Positions 1 through 5,869 of a DNA stretch of 7,079 nucleotides are shown piece after piece. Numbering within the stretch: position 1 is the stretch's first letter; each line of letters opens with the position of its first letter. The DNA is taken from assembly GCA_900549045.1 (NCBI GenBank), contig URNE01000117.1, positions 1-7,079 on the forward strand. Direction: 5' to 3'. This DNA comes from an uncultured bacterium. Its GTDB lineage: Bacteria; Verrucomicrobiota; Lentisphaeria; Victivallales; UBA1829. A model generated the notes under the pieces. That model was not told the origin of the DNA. It did not search any database and was given only the letters and a program-made list of their open reading frames with translations. Both the position numbers and the translations under genes were made by a program.

Positions 1-344
1 TCGGAGAGAAAAACGTCCTGATATGCGCAGTAGCGCAGATTGAAATGAAACGCAAAGAATCCCGTTCCTTCTCTGAAATGGAATGCGAGCGGGAATCCGC
101 AACTGAAAAAATAGAGGTGTCCCGGTTTCATTTCGAGCTGTTCCCCGGTTTCGTAATTGCTGATGACCGAAGGTTTCCCGTTTGAGAATGAAACGGCAAA
201 GAGGCGGTTGAACGGGTAGCTGTTTCTGGTATTGCATTCAAAATTCGCAAACGAAGATTCATGAAGTTCCAGATTCAGCTGGTTCGCATAACTGATCATG
301 ACCGTGTTGAAAAGAACGCCGTTTTTATCGGTTACAGTTTTCAT
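1..344 (-). CDS. AraC-family transcriptional regulator, N-terminal part (truncated by window edge)
   Basis: The reading frame is open from an ATG at 344 to the left edge with no stop, giving 114 residues. The protein resembles the sugar-sensing, cupin-like N-terminal domain of AraC-type regulators. A run of alternating hydrophobic strands (NRLFAVSFSNG, residues 46-56) precedes the typical turn and barrel segment 'LEMKPGHLYFFSCGFPLAFH' (70-89) and then 'GTGFFAFHFNL' (93-103). The DNA-binding helix-turn-helix half would lie beyond the window, so the family call rests on the sensor half alone. No other in-frame ATG exists before the upstream stop at 381-383. The start has no strong Shine-Dalgarno site. 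The gene is divergent from the pseudopilin/hydrolase operon and shares its promoter region, the usual arrangement for a local regulator of a carbohydrate operon. A plain cupin-domain protein is the alternative. Confidence 0.7.
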   Translation of the reverse strand, partial: MKTVTDKNGVLFNTVMISYANQLNLELHESSFANFECNTRNSYPFNRLFAVSFSNGKPSVISNYETGEQLEMKPGHLYFFSCGFPLAFHFREGTGFFAFHFNLRYCAYQDVFLS

Positions 345-365
345 AAAATCGCAAGTTTTTTTCTT

Positions 366-394
366 GTTTTCCCATTGTTTTTATTGAGTTTTCC
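366..394. repeat. Short direct repeat GTTTTCC, possible regulator half-sites
   Basis: GTTTTCC occurs at 366-372 and 388-394, 22 bp apart (about two helical turns), flanking the -35 of the rightward promoter. Direct repeats about 21 bp apart are usual for AraC-family operators. The repeat is short and sits in T-rich DNA, so chance is a real alternative. Confidence 0.25.
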
Positions 395-403
395 GTGTAT
401 AAT
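375..403 (+). promoter_or_regulatory. Rightward sigma70-type promoter for the pseudopilin-hydrolase operon
   Basis: TTGTTT (375-380), a 17-nt spacer and a perfect TATAAT (398-403). The -35 matches only 3 of 6 consensus bases, which fits a promoter that needs an activator such as the neighbouring AraC-type protein. Transcription would start near 410, about 40 nt before the preferred start codon at 450. Confidence 0.55.
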
Positions 404-429
404 ATAGCAAAGAACGGCTAGAATGTCAA
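401..429 (-). promoter_or_regulatory. Leftward sigma70-type promoter for the AraC-type gene
   Basis: On the minus strand there is a perfect -35 TTGACA (429-424), a 17-nt spacer and TATATT (406-401), matching 11 of 12 consensus positions. Transcription would start near 394 and give a leader of about 50 nt before the ATG at 344. Its -10 overlaps the -10 of the rightward promoter, so both cannot be occupied at once. Confidence 0.65.
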
Positions 430-434
430 TAAAC

Positions 435-440
435 AGAGGA
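435..440 (+). promoter_or_regulatory. Shine-Dalgarno site that favours the start at 450
   Basis: AGAGGA lies 9 nt before the ATG at 450. It abuts the in-frame ATG at 441 with no spacing. The in-frame ATG at 423 would leave a leader of only about 13 nt and sits inside the opposing -35 region, so 450 is the best start. Confidence 0.5.
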
Positions 441-449
441 ATGAAAATA

Positions 450-1286
450 ATGAAAAAAGAGATTTCAGAACAAACGGCCGGAAACGTCATGAAAAACAAT
501 TCGGCGGCGCATCGTGCCGCCCGTGGGAGAAAATCCAACAGGTTCACCCTTATAGAGCTCCTCGTGGTAATTGCGATCATCGCAATCCTTGCCGGCATGC
601 TTCTGCCCGCCCTGAATGTGGCAAGAGCAAAGGCAAATGCGATCAGCTGCGCCGGAAATTTCAAGCAGATCGGGCTTGGTGTTGCAATGTACGGATCGGA
701 CAACGGCGACTATCATGTTCCCGCGTACCTGGACGAGATGATGCCTGATGTCGACAACAATGTCAACTGGGTCATGATGCTCTGGCCGTATGCGCAGGGG
801 AAGAATTTCCCGAAAAACGGCGCTCCGGACAAAACCGTGTTCATCTGTCCCGCCGGACAGGACGACATTGTCACCTCGGCGAACGGGAGCGACAGGACCC
901 GCAAGATGACCAATCTTGCAATGAACGGGAAAATCACGTACCGCTATGCCGGACAGCCGAACTGGAAGCTGATTCCGAAATGCAGATATCCTTCGAAAAC
1001 CGCAACCGTATGGGATGTCCTGAAATATTCGCGCGACGGTTTTGGTGTGAGCCGGGATGACGCCGACCGCTCAAGGGCGGTACTCGATGTTCATTCTCTG
1101 TCCGTCGTTTACGCGTCGTTTGCCCGCCGCCATTCCGGCTGGTCGGACAACAATCTTTTTGTCGACGGGCATGTTCAGCTTCTGAACAGTTTTCAGGAGG
1201 TTCAGGCGTTGAACTGGGCGGAACAATGCATGCGTTACTATGCGCCGTTTGTCATGGAAAACGGTTCGAATCCCTATTGGCCCTGA
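450..1286 (+). CDS. Pseudopilin-like protein, prepilin-type N-terminus and H-x-DG-type C-terminus
   Basis: A 278-residue protein of the type IV pilin / type II secretion pseudopilin-like class. After a basic leader of about 31 residues comes the methylation/cleavage motif FTLIELLVVIAIIAILAGML (32-51), with the conserved fifth-position Glu at E36 and a single hydrophobic helix. The downstream 'SCAGNFKQIGLGVAMY' (66-81) is typical of the large planctomycete/lentisphaere pseudopilin-like families. A C-terminal 'NLFVDGHVQLL' (234-244) with H228 resembles the processing-associated H-X9-DG motif, although here 10 residues separate H228 and D239. C67 and C133 may pair. The residue before the cleavage site is Arg, not the usual Gly. 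The protein is expected in the inner membrane with its C-terminal domain outside. It is first in an operon with a secreted hydrolase, 13 nt away. In-frame ATGs at 423 and 441 are possible alternative starts. Its exact role is unknown. Confidence 0.85.
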   Translation: MKKEISEQTAGNVMKNNSAAHRAARGRKSNRFTLIELLVVIAIIAILAGMLLPALNVARAKANAISCAGNFKQIGLGVAMYGSDNGDYHVPAYLDEMMPDVDNNVNWVMMLWPYAQGKNFPKNGAPDKTVFICPAGQDDIVTSANGSDRTRKMTNLAMNGKITYRYAGQPNWKLIPKCRYPSKTATVWDVLKYSRDGFGVSRDDADRSRAVLDVHSLSVVYASFARRHSGWSDNNLFVDGHVQLLNSFQEVQALNWAEQCMRYYAPFVMENGSNPYWP

Positions 1287-1288
1287 TC

Positions 1289-1294
1289 GAGGAG
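1289..1294 (+). promoter_or_regulatory. Shine-Dalgarno site fixing the hydrolase start at 1300
   Basis: GAGGAG lies 5 nt before ATG 1300. The frame is open upstream to an ATG at 1240 inside the pseudopilin gene. That longer start has no such site and would bury the signal peptide, so 1300 is preferred. Confidence 0.75.
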
Positions 1295-1299
1295 AAAAA

Positions 1300-4284
1300 A
1301 TGAATAGACTCTTGGCTGCTCTTTTCTGTTCCGTTCTGTCCGCCGGCGCGATGGAAAATCTCGTATTCAACTCCGGGTTTGAAATGGGAACGGACGGTTA
1401 CGCAATTGTCCGGATTCTGGAACCGGAAGTGAATCCGGACTTGAAATTCCTGCCGCTGAAGACGGATACGGAGAATGCCGCATCGGGCAAGCGCGCGCTC
1501 AGAATCGAGAATCCGAACGGGGAATTCTACGAGCTGCACACAAAATCTTTTCAACTGAAACCGGAAACGGATTACACGGTTTCCGTCAAAGCGAAAAGCG
1601 ACGCTCCCGGGGCGAAAATCCGGTTGATCATTTACAACGTCGTCAACAGCTCCTGGAATGTTCATGCCCGGGTGTGGATGCTTGACAAAGCGTACAAAAA
1701 TTATTCTTTCACGTTCAACACGGGGAAGAGCGGGACGGAATGGCACATTCAGATTCCGCCTGGAGTACATTACGAGAAGAATGTTCCGCGCGGCTCCACC
1801 TGGCTGGATGACCTTGCTGTCTATGAAACCTCCAAAGCCGCGGCCGTTCCGGAAACGGTGCTGGAAGCCTCCGTTTCCTCTTCCGACCGTCTGTACGAGA
1901 AGGAGCGGAAGAATGCGAAACGGACTCTGAATGTCTACAACCGGAGCAAATCAGCCGTTCGCCGGAATTTGACGGTCCGCGGATTCGATTCCCTGTCCGG
2001 AACCGAGCTTTTCCGCCGTCCGTTTGAAGTGGTTCTGGATGCGGAGAGCGGGAAAAATTTTTCGTTTGATGTGCCTCTGACCCGTTACGGTTCGGTGCGG
2101 GTCGCCGTAGACGGCGCGGACCGCTGTTACGAAGGTTTCTATTCGGTTGTCGGCAAATATACGGCGCGTCCGCTTGATCTGATGAAGGAGCCCTGCGTCG
2201 GGGTTTGCGGAGGACTCGACTATGCAATTCCGCCGAAGCTTTTCCGCGCGGGGTATCAGGTGGGGAACGCTCCGTTTGAACGCGTTCCGGAAATGCTGTC
2301 GCGGCTTGGAGTGCGTCTGATGCGCGAGCACGACGGCGGGATGTCGGCAACCCAGTGGTCGGCGGTTGAGCCGGAGCAGGGCAAGTTTGATTTCACGCAT
2401 ACCGACCGTTCGATGGCGGTTTATAAAAAATACAATATAGAGCTTCTTCCGGTTCTTGGACGCGTCGAGTTCGTTGAGCCGTTCCGCGGCTGGTCGATGA
2501 ATGAACCGCAGCCGGAATGGGTGCGCAAGCTCAGCAGGCGTGAGGAACCCGACATGGGCGGCGGGAATGCGAAGCATGTCATTCTGCCCCCGCTCGAACT
2601 CTGGGAAAAATATGTTTCGGCGGTCGCGGAACACCTGAAGGGAAAGATTCAGGCGTATGAAATTCTGAATGAGCCGAATCTTCATCTCTGGCCGGCAAAC
2701 TACAACACCTATCTGGCGTCCGCGGTGAAGGCGATCCGCAAGGCGGATCCGGCGGCGAAGATCGCGGCGTTCTGTCTGACCAGCGATTTCGGCGCGGACG
2801 GAACGGGCTGGCTGGATGAGTGCATCCGGCTGGGCGGATTCAGAAATATCGACATCGCGGGATTTCATCCCTATTCAAGCCGTGAACTCGCTTCGCCGCT
2901 TCCGGCGGATTTGACGATTGAAACCTTCCGGAAACAGGTTCGTGCGGTTGCGGACATTCCGCTTTGGAATACGGAGCTTTATTACCTTTATGATGTGGAG
3001 CGCGGCAAGCCGGAGATGAAGCAGAAGGCGTACCATTGCGCATGGCGTTTTCTGGTCGACCTCGGGGAGGGCGTGGGACAGTCTCCGTTTATTTCCTCCA
3101 GGCAGATATTCCGGAACGTGCTTGTTCCGGAGTTCCCCGGTTCGTCGCTTTTCGATACGGTCCCGAACGAGAGCGCGGTCGTTTTCAATGCCATGGCGCG
3201 CCTGTTCGAGGGGGCGCGCCCTGTCCTGAAACGGAAGTTCGATCAGGGAATCATTCTGTACGGATTTGAACGGCGCGACGGAAGACTGATCGCCGCACTA
3301 TGGAATTTCCGGTACAGAAAAGGTCTCCGCATGGATTTGCGCGGACTGGAGGTCCTGGATATGTTCGGCAATCCGCTCAAGGCCGGGATTCTTCCGGTTG
3401 GAGTCGAGCCCTTCTATCTTCTGCAAGGCGCGATGAGTCGCGGGGAATTCCTGCGGAAACTGGAATCGCTGAAACCGCTTGTCGAGAATCCGGTCGCCGC
3501 GGTTCCGCTCCTGCGGATTTACAAAAACGATTTCGGCGAGTTTGCCGTGCTGGAACTGAAAAATGAATCCTCCGATCCGCAGAAAGGCGTTGTCGGGCTC
3601 GGCGGCGCGGTCGTGTCAAAGAAACTTACGGCGTTCCGGATCGAACCGGAAAAGAGACTATCCCTTATCGTTCCGGTTGCGTTTGGCGGCACGAACGGAG
3701 AGACCGGGGAAATCCGCATCAGCTGCGATTCCCGCATTTCCCGGGTGAAAGCCCGGGTCGTTGAGAGCGGGAACGTTTCCGCCGGAATTCCGATTCCCGC
3801 CGGCCCTGCCGTCTGCCGCGTGTTCCGCGAAAACGGAAAACTGGTCGTCGAGGGAACCGTCCCCGATGCAACCGACGCCGGAGTCTCCGGAAAGCGTCCG
3901 GCGTGGGAGACCGATTCCGCCGAGCTGTTTTTCGATTTCGATCCGATGCGGTTCGGCGCTCATCCGGAAGTTTATACGGCTGCGACGGCGCGGGCGTTCA
4001 TCACTCCGCGCGATCCGGAAGGCAAACAGCTTCAGCTTTGGGGGGATTTCTGGAAGGGAAAAAACTGCAAGCTGAAAGTTGTCTCCGATGCGAAGGAGTG
4101 GAAGTTCCGTCTTGAGTTCCCGTCCGGGCTTCCGGCTTGCGGTCAAATCGGTTTTGAGATGATCGCCAACGACTCGCAGAAAAAGCGGTTCGGTTCCTGT
4201 TTTAACTCGAAACAGGCGTACTGCAACCGTCTCGAATTCGGACTGATTGATTTCAACACAAAGAATAAGGAGATTCAGAAATGA
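1300..4284 (+). CDS. Secreted multidomain glycoside hydrolase, clan GH-A-like barrel with carbohydrate-binding-type domains
   Basis: A 994-residue protein expected to cleave glycosidic bonds outside the cytoplasm. The signal peptide (MNRLLAALF... to AGA, residues 1-17) is followed by a CBM4/9-like jelly roll (about 20-176; 'NLVFNSGFE' at the start, 'STWLDDLAVYE' at the end). An Ig-like beta domain (about 185-285) comes next, then a (beta/alpha)8-type catalytic region (about 295-630). 'AYEILNEPNLHLW' carries the likely acid/base E458 in the clan GH-A NEP motif, and 'IPLWNTELYYL' carries the likely nucleophile E559; 'GFHPYS' (521-526) lies between them. A beta-sandwich (about 630-712), another beta domain (about 735-825) and a C-terminal CBM9/DOMON-like domain (about 835-985; 'WETDSAELFFDFD') follow. 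The barrel is GH39/GH5-like, but I cannot assign a family or substrate. The stop overlaps the next start (ATGA), implying coupled translation. Confidence 0.82.
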   Translation: MNRLLAALFCSVLSAGAMENLVFNSGFEMGTDGYAIVRILEPEVNPDLKFLPLKTDTENAASGKRALRIENPNGEFYELHTKSFQLKPETDYTVSVKAKSDAPGAKIRLIIYNVVNSSWNVHARVWMLDKAYKNYSFTFNTGKSGTEWHIQIPPGVHYEKNVPRGSTWLDDLAVYETSKAAAVPETVLEASVSSSDRLYEKERKNAKRTLNVYNRSKSAVRRNLTVRGFDSLSGTELFRRPFEVVLDAESGKNFSFDVPLTRYGSVRVAVDGADRCYEGFYSVVGKYTARPLDLMKEPCVGVCGGLDYAIPPKLFRAGYQVGNAPFERVPEMLSRLGVRLMREHDGGMSATQWSAVEPEQGKFDFTHTDRSMAVYKKYNIELLPVLGRVEFVEPFRGWSMNEPQPEWVRKLSRREEPDMGGGNAKHVILPPLELWEKYVSAVAEHLKGKIQAYEILNEPNLHLWPANYNTYLASAVKAIRKADPAAKIAAFCLTSDFGADGTGWLDECIRLGGFRNIDIAGFHPYSSRELASPLPADLTIETFRKQVRAVADIPLWNTELYYLYDVERGKPEMKQKAYHCAWRFLVDLGEGVGQSPFISSRQIFRNVLVPEFPGSSLFDTVPNESAVVFNAMARLFEGARPVLKRKFDQGIILYGFERRDGRLIAALWNFRYRKGLRMDLRGLEVLDMFGNPLKAGILPVGVEPFYLLQGAMSRGEFLRKLESLKPLVENPVAAVPLLRIYKNDFGEFAVLELKNESSDPQKGVVGLGGAVVSKKLTAFRIEPEKRLSLIVPVAFGGTNGETGEIRISCDSRISRVKARVVESGNVSAGIPIPAGPAVCRVFRENGKLVVEGTVPDATDAGVSGKRPAWETDSAELFFDFDPMRFGAHPEVYTAATARAFITPRDPEGKQLQLWGDFWKGKNCKLKVVSDAKEWKFRLEFPSGLPACGQIGFEMIANDSQKKRFGSCFNSKQAYCNRLEFGLIDFNTKNKEIQK
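4267..4272 (+). promoter_or_regulatory. Shine-Dalgarno site for the carbohydrate-binding protein gene
   Basis: AAGGAG lies 8 nt before ATG 4281, inside the last codons of the hydrolase gene, supporting translation from the overlapping ATGA. Confidence 0.65.
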
Positions 4285-5132
4285 AGACAAAAATGCTCAT
4301 CAGCACCGGAATGTTCGCCGCCGTTGCGGCGTTTGCGGCACAGCCTGTCGAAACGAAAATCACTCATGAAGGCGTCTGGAAAAACGCGGAGGGCGTCTAC
4401 ACCCAGAATTACCCCGGACATGATTACGACAGTCTGCTCTTCCGTTTCCTCGCGGAGTCCGACGGCTTTTACAAGCTGAGCGGAGAATTCTGCGGAACGG
4501 ATCCGGTTCTTGTCTGCGGACTTGTGCAGGTTCCGGAAAAAGAATTTCTGCCGTTTACGCATTATCAGTTTTTCAGAAAGGGGAACGGCGAGTTCCGTGT
4601 TTACCAGAACCCCGGACCGAAGAACACGCTGAAGTTCCGCAATCTGAAAGTGGAACGTCTGGAGGAAGCCGATCTGAAAAAGAATCTGATCCCGGACGGA
4701 GAATTTGAATCCGGAGCCTGGAAACCGTTCTGGCGGAAAGGGCGTTGGGGCGACCAGGAGGCGGTGAATGTTTCCGCGGCCTCCGATTTCCTTCAGGGCA
4801 GGAACAGCCTGAAAATGGGCGAACCTGCAAAAGGCAAAGTCAACGCGCTTGTTTCGCGCCACATGCCCGCCCGTTCGAATCAGACGGTTGTCATGACTCT
4901 CTGGGCGAAGGCGGATACCCCGCAGCCGTTGCGCCTGAATCTGGATTTTGAGCAGCAGTTCGGCAAACATCTTTACCAGCTGAAGACGGTTGCCCTGACT
5001 CCGGAGTGGAAAGAGTACACGTTTGAGTTCAAGACTCCGGAGCTTGAAAACAAACGTATTCAGCTTCATCTCCAGCGGGAAAGTTTCCCGGGCGATGTCT
5101 GGATCGATCACGTGGAATTCCGGGAAAAATAA
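4281..5132 (+). CDS. Secreted protein with CBM4/9-like carbohydrate-binding domain
   Basis: A 283-residue exported protein with no recognisable catalytic domain. A signal peptide (MKTKMLISTGMFAAVAAFA, cleavage near residue 19) is followed by an unassigned beta-rich N-terminal region (about 25-127). A CBM4/9-like jelly roll (about 135-281) comes next, starting with 'NLIPDGEFESG' and ending with 'GDVWIDHVEFREK'. 'TVVMTLWAKADTPQPLRLNL' (202-221) is the usual central strand pair of these modules. The same fold signature occurs at the N-terminus of the upstream hydrolase, so the two probably share a type of binding module. W151 and W156, together with Y232, are possible ligand-stacking residues, but this is a guess. 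Role inferred from context: binding or presenting the hydrolase's glycan. It is the last gene of the operon, translationally coupled to the hydrolase by a 4-nt overlap, and a GC-rich hairpin follows. Ligand unknown. Confidence 0.75.
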   Translation: MKTKMLISTGMFAAVAAFAAQPVETKITHEGVWKNAEGVYTQNYPGHDYDSLLFRFLAESDGFYKLSGEFCGTDPVLVCGLVQVPEKEFLPFTHYQFFRKGNGEFRVYQNPGPKNTLKFRNLKVERLEEADLKKNLIPDGEFESGAWKPFWRKGRWGDQEAVNVSAASDFLQGRNSLKMGEPAKGKVNALVSRHMPARSNQTVVMTLWAKADTPQPLRLNLDFEQQFGKHLYQLKTVALTPEWKEYTFEFKTPELENKRIQLHLQRESFPGDVWIDHVEFREK

Positions 5133-5158
5133 TAGTTTCCCTGTTTGAGAGAGTGTTT

Positions 5159-5188
5159 CCGCGCCGCCTCGGAGACGGCGCGGATTTT
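5159..5188 (+). terminator. Candidate rho-independent terminator of the hydrolase operon
   Basis: A perfect 8-bp stem CCGCGCCG/CGGCGCGG (5159-5166 with 5176-5183) encloses a 9-nt loop and is followed by ATTTT, 26 nt after the stop at 5132. The T run is short. On the minus strand the tail reads GGAAACAC, so it is a poorer terminator for the convergent thuA-like gene, although it sits between both operons. Confidence 0.55.
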
Positions 5189-5206
5189 CCCGTTCGGGAG
5201 TCCGGT

Positions 5207-5869
5207 TCAGCGCATTGCCCAGAAGAGCCCGCGGAGCAGAATTTCAAGGATCTGCGGAGTCCGTTCGAAATCTTCGAGGTTGTGTCCAAGCGAAGAGTAG
5301 AAGACGCGTCCTTTGCCGTAATGACGTGTCCAGACAACCGGCATGACCGTTCCGTCGATCCACGGAGCATGCTCTCCGTTGAAACGGGTGGTGGCGAGCA
5401 CATGATTGCCGGGATCGGTGTGCATGTAATACTGTTCGCTGTGAACGGGGAAATCGCTGATTCCGGCGAGGAGCGGATTTTGAGGCTCCACGATATTCAC
5501 GACATAGTCAACGGCGTTTCCCGGATGCGCAACCCATTGTCCGCCGACCATGAACTGGTAGTCTGTATGTTCCCGGAAGGCGTCGCCCATTCCGCCGTGC
5601 CATCCTCCGATGCCGGTTCCGCTGGCGACGGCGTTCAGAAGCCCTTTTGCCGCTTCGCCGGGAATGGCTCCCATGGTCCAGACGGGAACAATCAGGTCAT
5701 ATTTTTTGTTGAGTTCCGGATCGGTCAGGCATTCCATGGAATCGAAAATATCCACGTGAACATCTTTTGAACGGAGGCGTTCCGCGATGAGATCCGAGGT
5801 TCTGACGGGGTCGTGTCCGGACCATCCGCCGCGGAAGATGAGACAGTTTTTCATGGTAGTATCCTTCAT
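5207..5869 (-). CDS. ThuA-family protein (trehalose-utilisation-like)
   Basis: A 220-residue cytoplasmic protein with the ThuA fold, which is related to class I glutamine amidotransferases. An N-terminal beta strand, 'NCLIFRGGWSGHD' (8-20), is followed by 'YDLIVPVWTMG' (57-67), the elbow-like 'GIGGWHGGMGDAF' (86-98), 'SEQYYM' (144-149), and the family's closing motif 'GKGRVFYSSLGHN' (185-197). The glutaminase nucleophile Cys is absent, as in other ThuA proteins. The start is chosen from GAAGGAG 7 nt upstream and an ATGA overlap with the preceding oxidoreductase; an internal ATG at 5854 is less likely. In rhizobia, thuA works with thuB, a Gfo/Idh/MocA-type enzyme, on trehalose through a keto-sugar intermediate. 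By analogy it may process the oxidised product of its neighbour. The true substrate is unknown, and symbol thuA is not assigned because trehalose use is not shown. Confidence 0.85.
   Translation of the reverse strand: MKDTTMKNCLIFRGGWSGHDPVRTSDLIAERLRSKDVHVDIFDSMECLTDPELNKKYDLIVPVWTMGAIPGEAAKGLLNAVASGTGIGGWHGGMGDAFREHTDYQFMVGGQWVAHPGNAVDYVVNIVEPQNPLLAGISDFPVHSEQYYMHTDPGNHVLATTRFNGEHAPWIDGTVMPVVWTRHYGKGRVFYSSLGHNLEDFERTPQILEILLRGLFWAMR

Noticed and set aside
341..703. 120-codon minus-strand open frame over the pseudopilin start and promoter region
   Set aside because: It crosses the divergent promoters and is antisense to the pilin-type hydrophobic helix, whose complement also reads as hydrophobic.
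1319..1332. Possible lipoprotein signal in the hydrolase (Cys at residue 10)
   Set aside because: The residue before the Cys is Phe and the Cys sits inside the hydrophobic core, so it is not a lipobox; AGA at 15-17 fits signal peptidase I.
1951..2868. 305-codon open frame on the minus strand inside the hydrolase gene
   Set aside because: Arg/His/Pro-rich shadow of a GC-rich coding strand; the plus-strand frame contains the catalytic motifs.
4275..5111. 278-codon open frame on the minus strand across the carbohydrate-binding protein gene
   Set aside because: It is antisense to a gene with a signal peptide, a ribosome site and a domain signature. Its residue pattern has no recognisable motif, and no ribosome site was noted.
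5153..5770. 205-codon plus-strand open frame opposite the ThuA-family gene
   Set aside because: It starts in the terminator hairpin and runs antisense to a well-recognised family.
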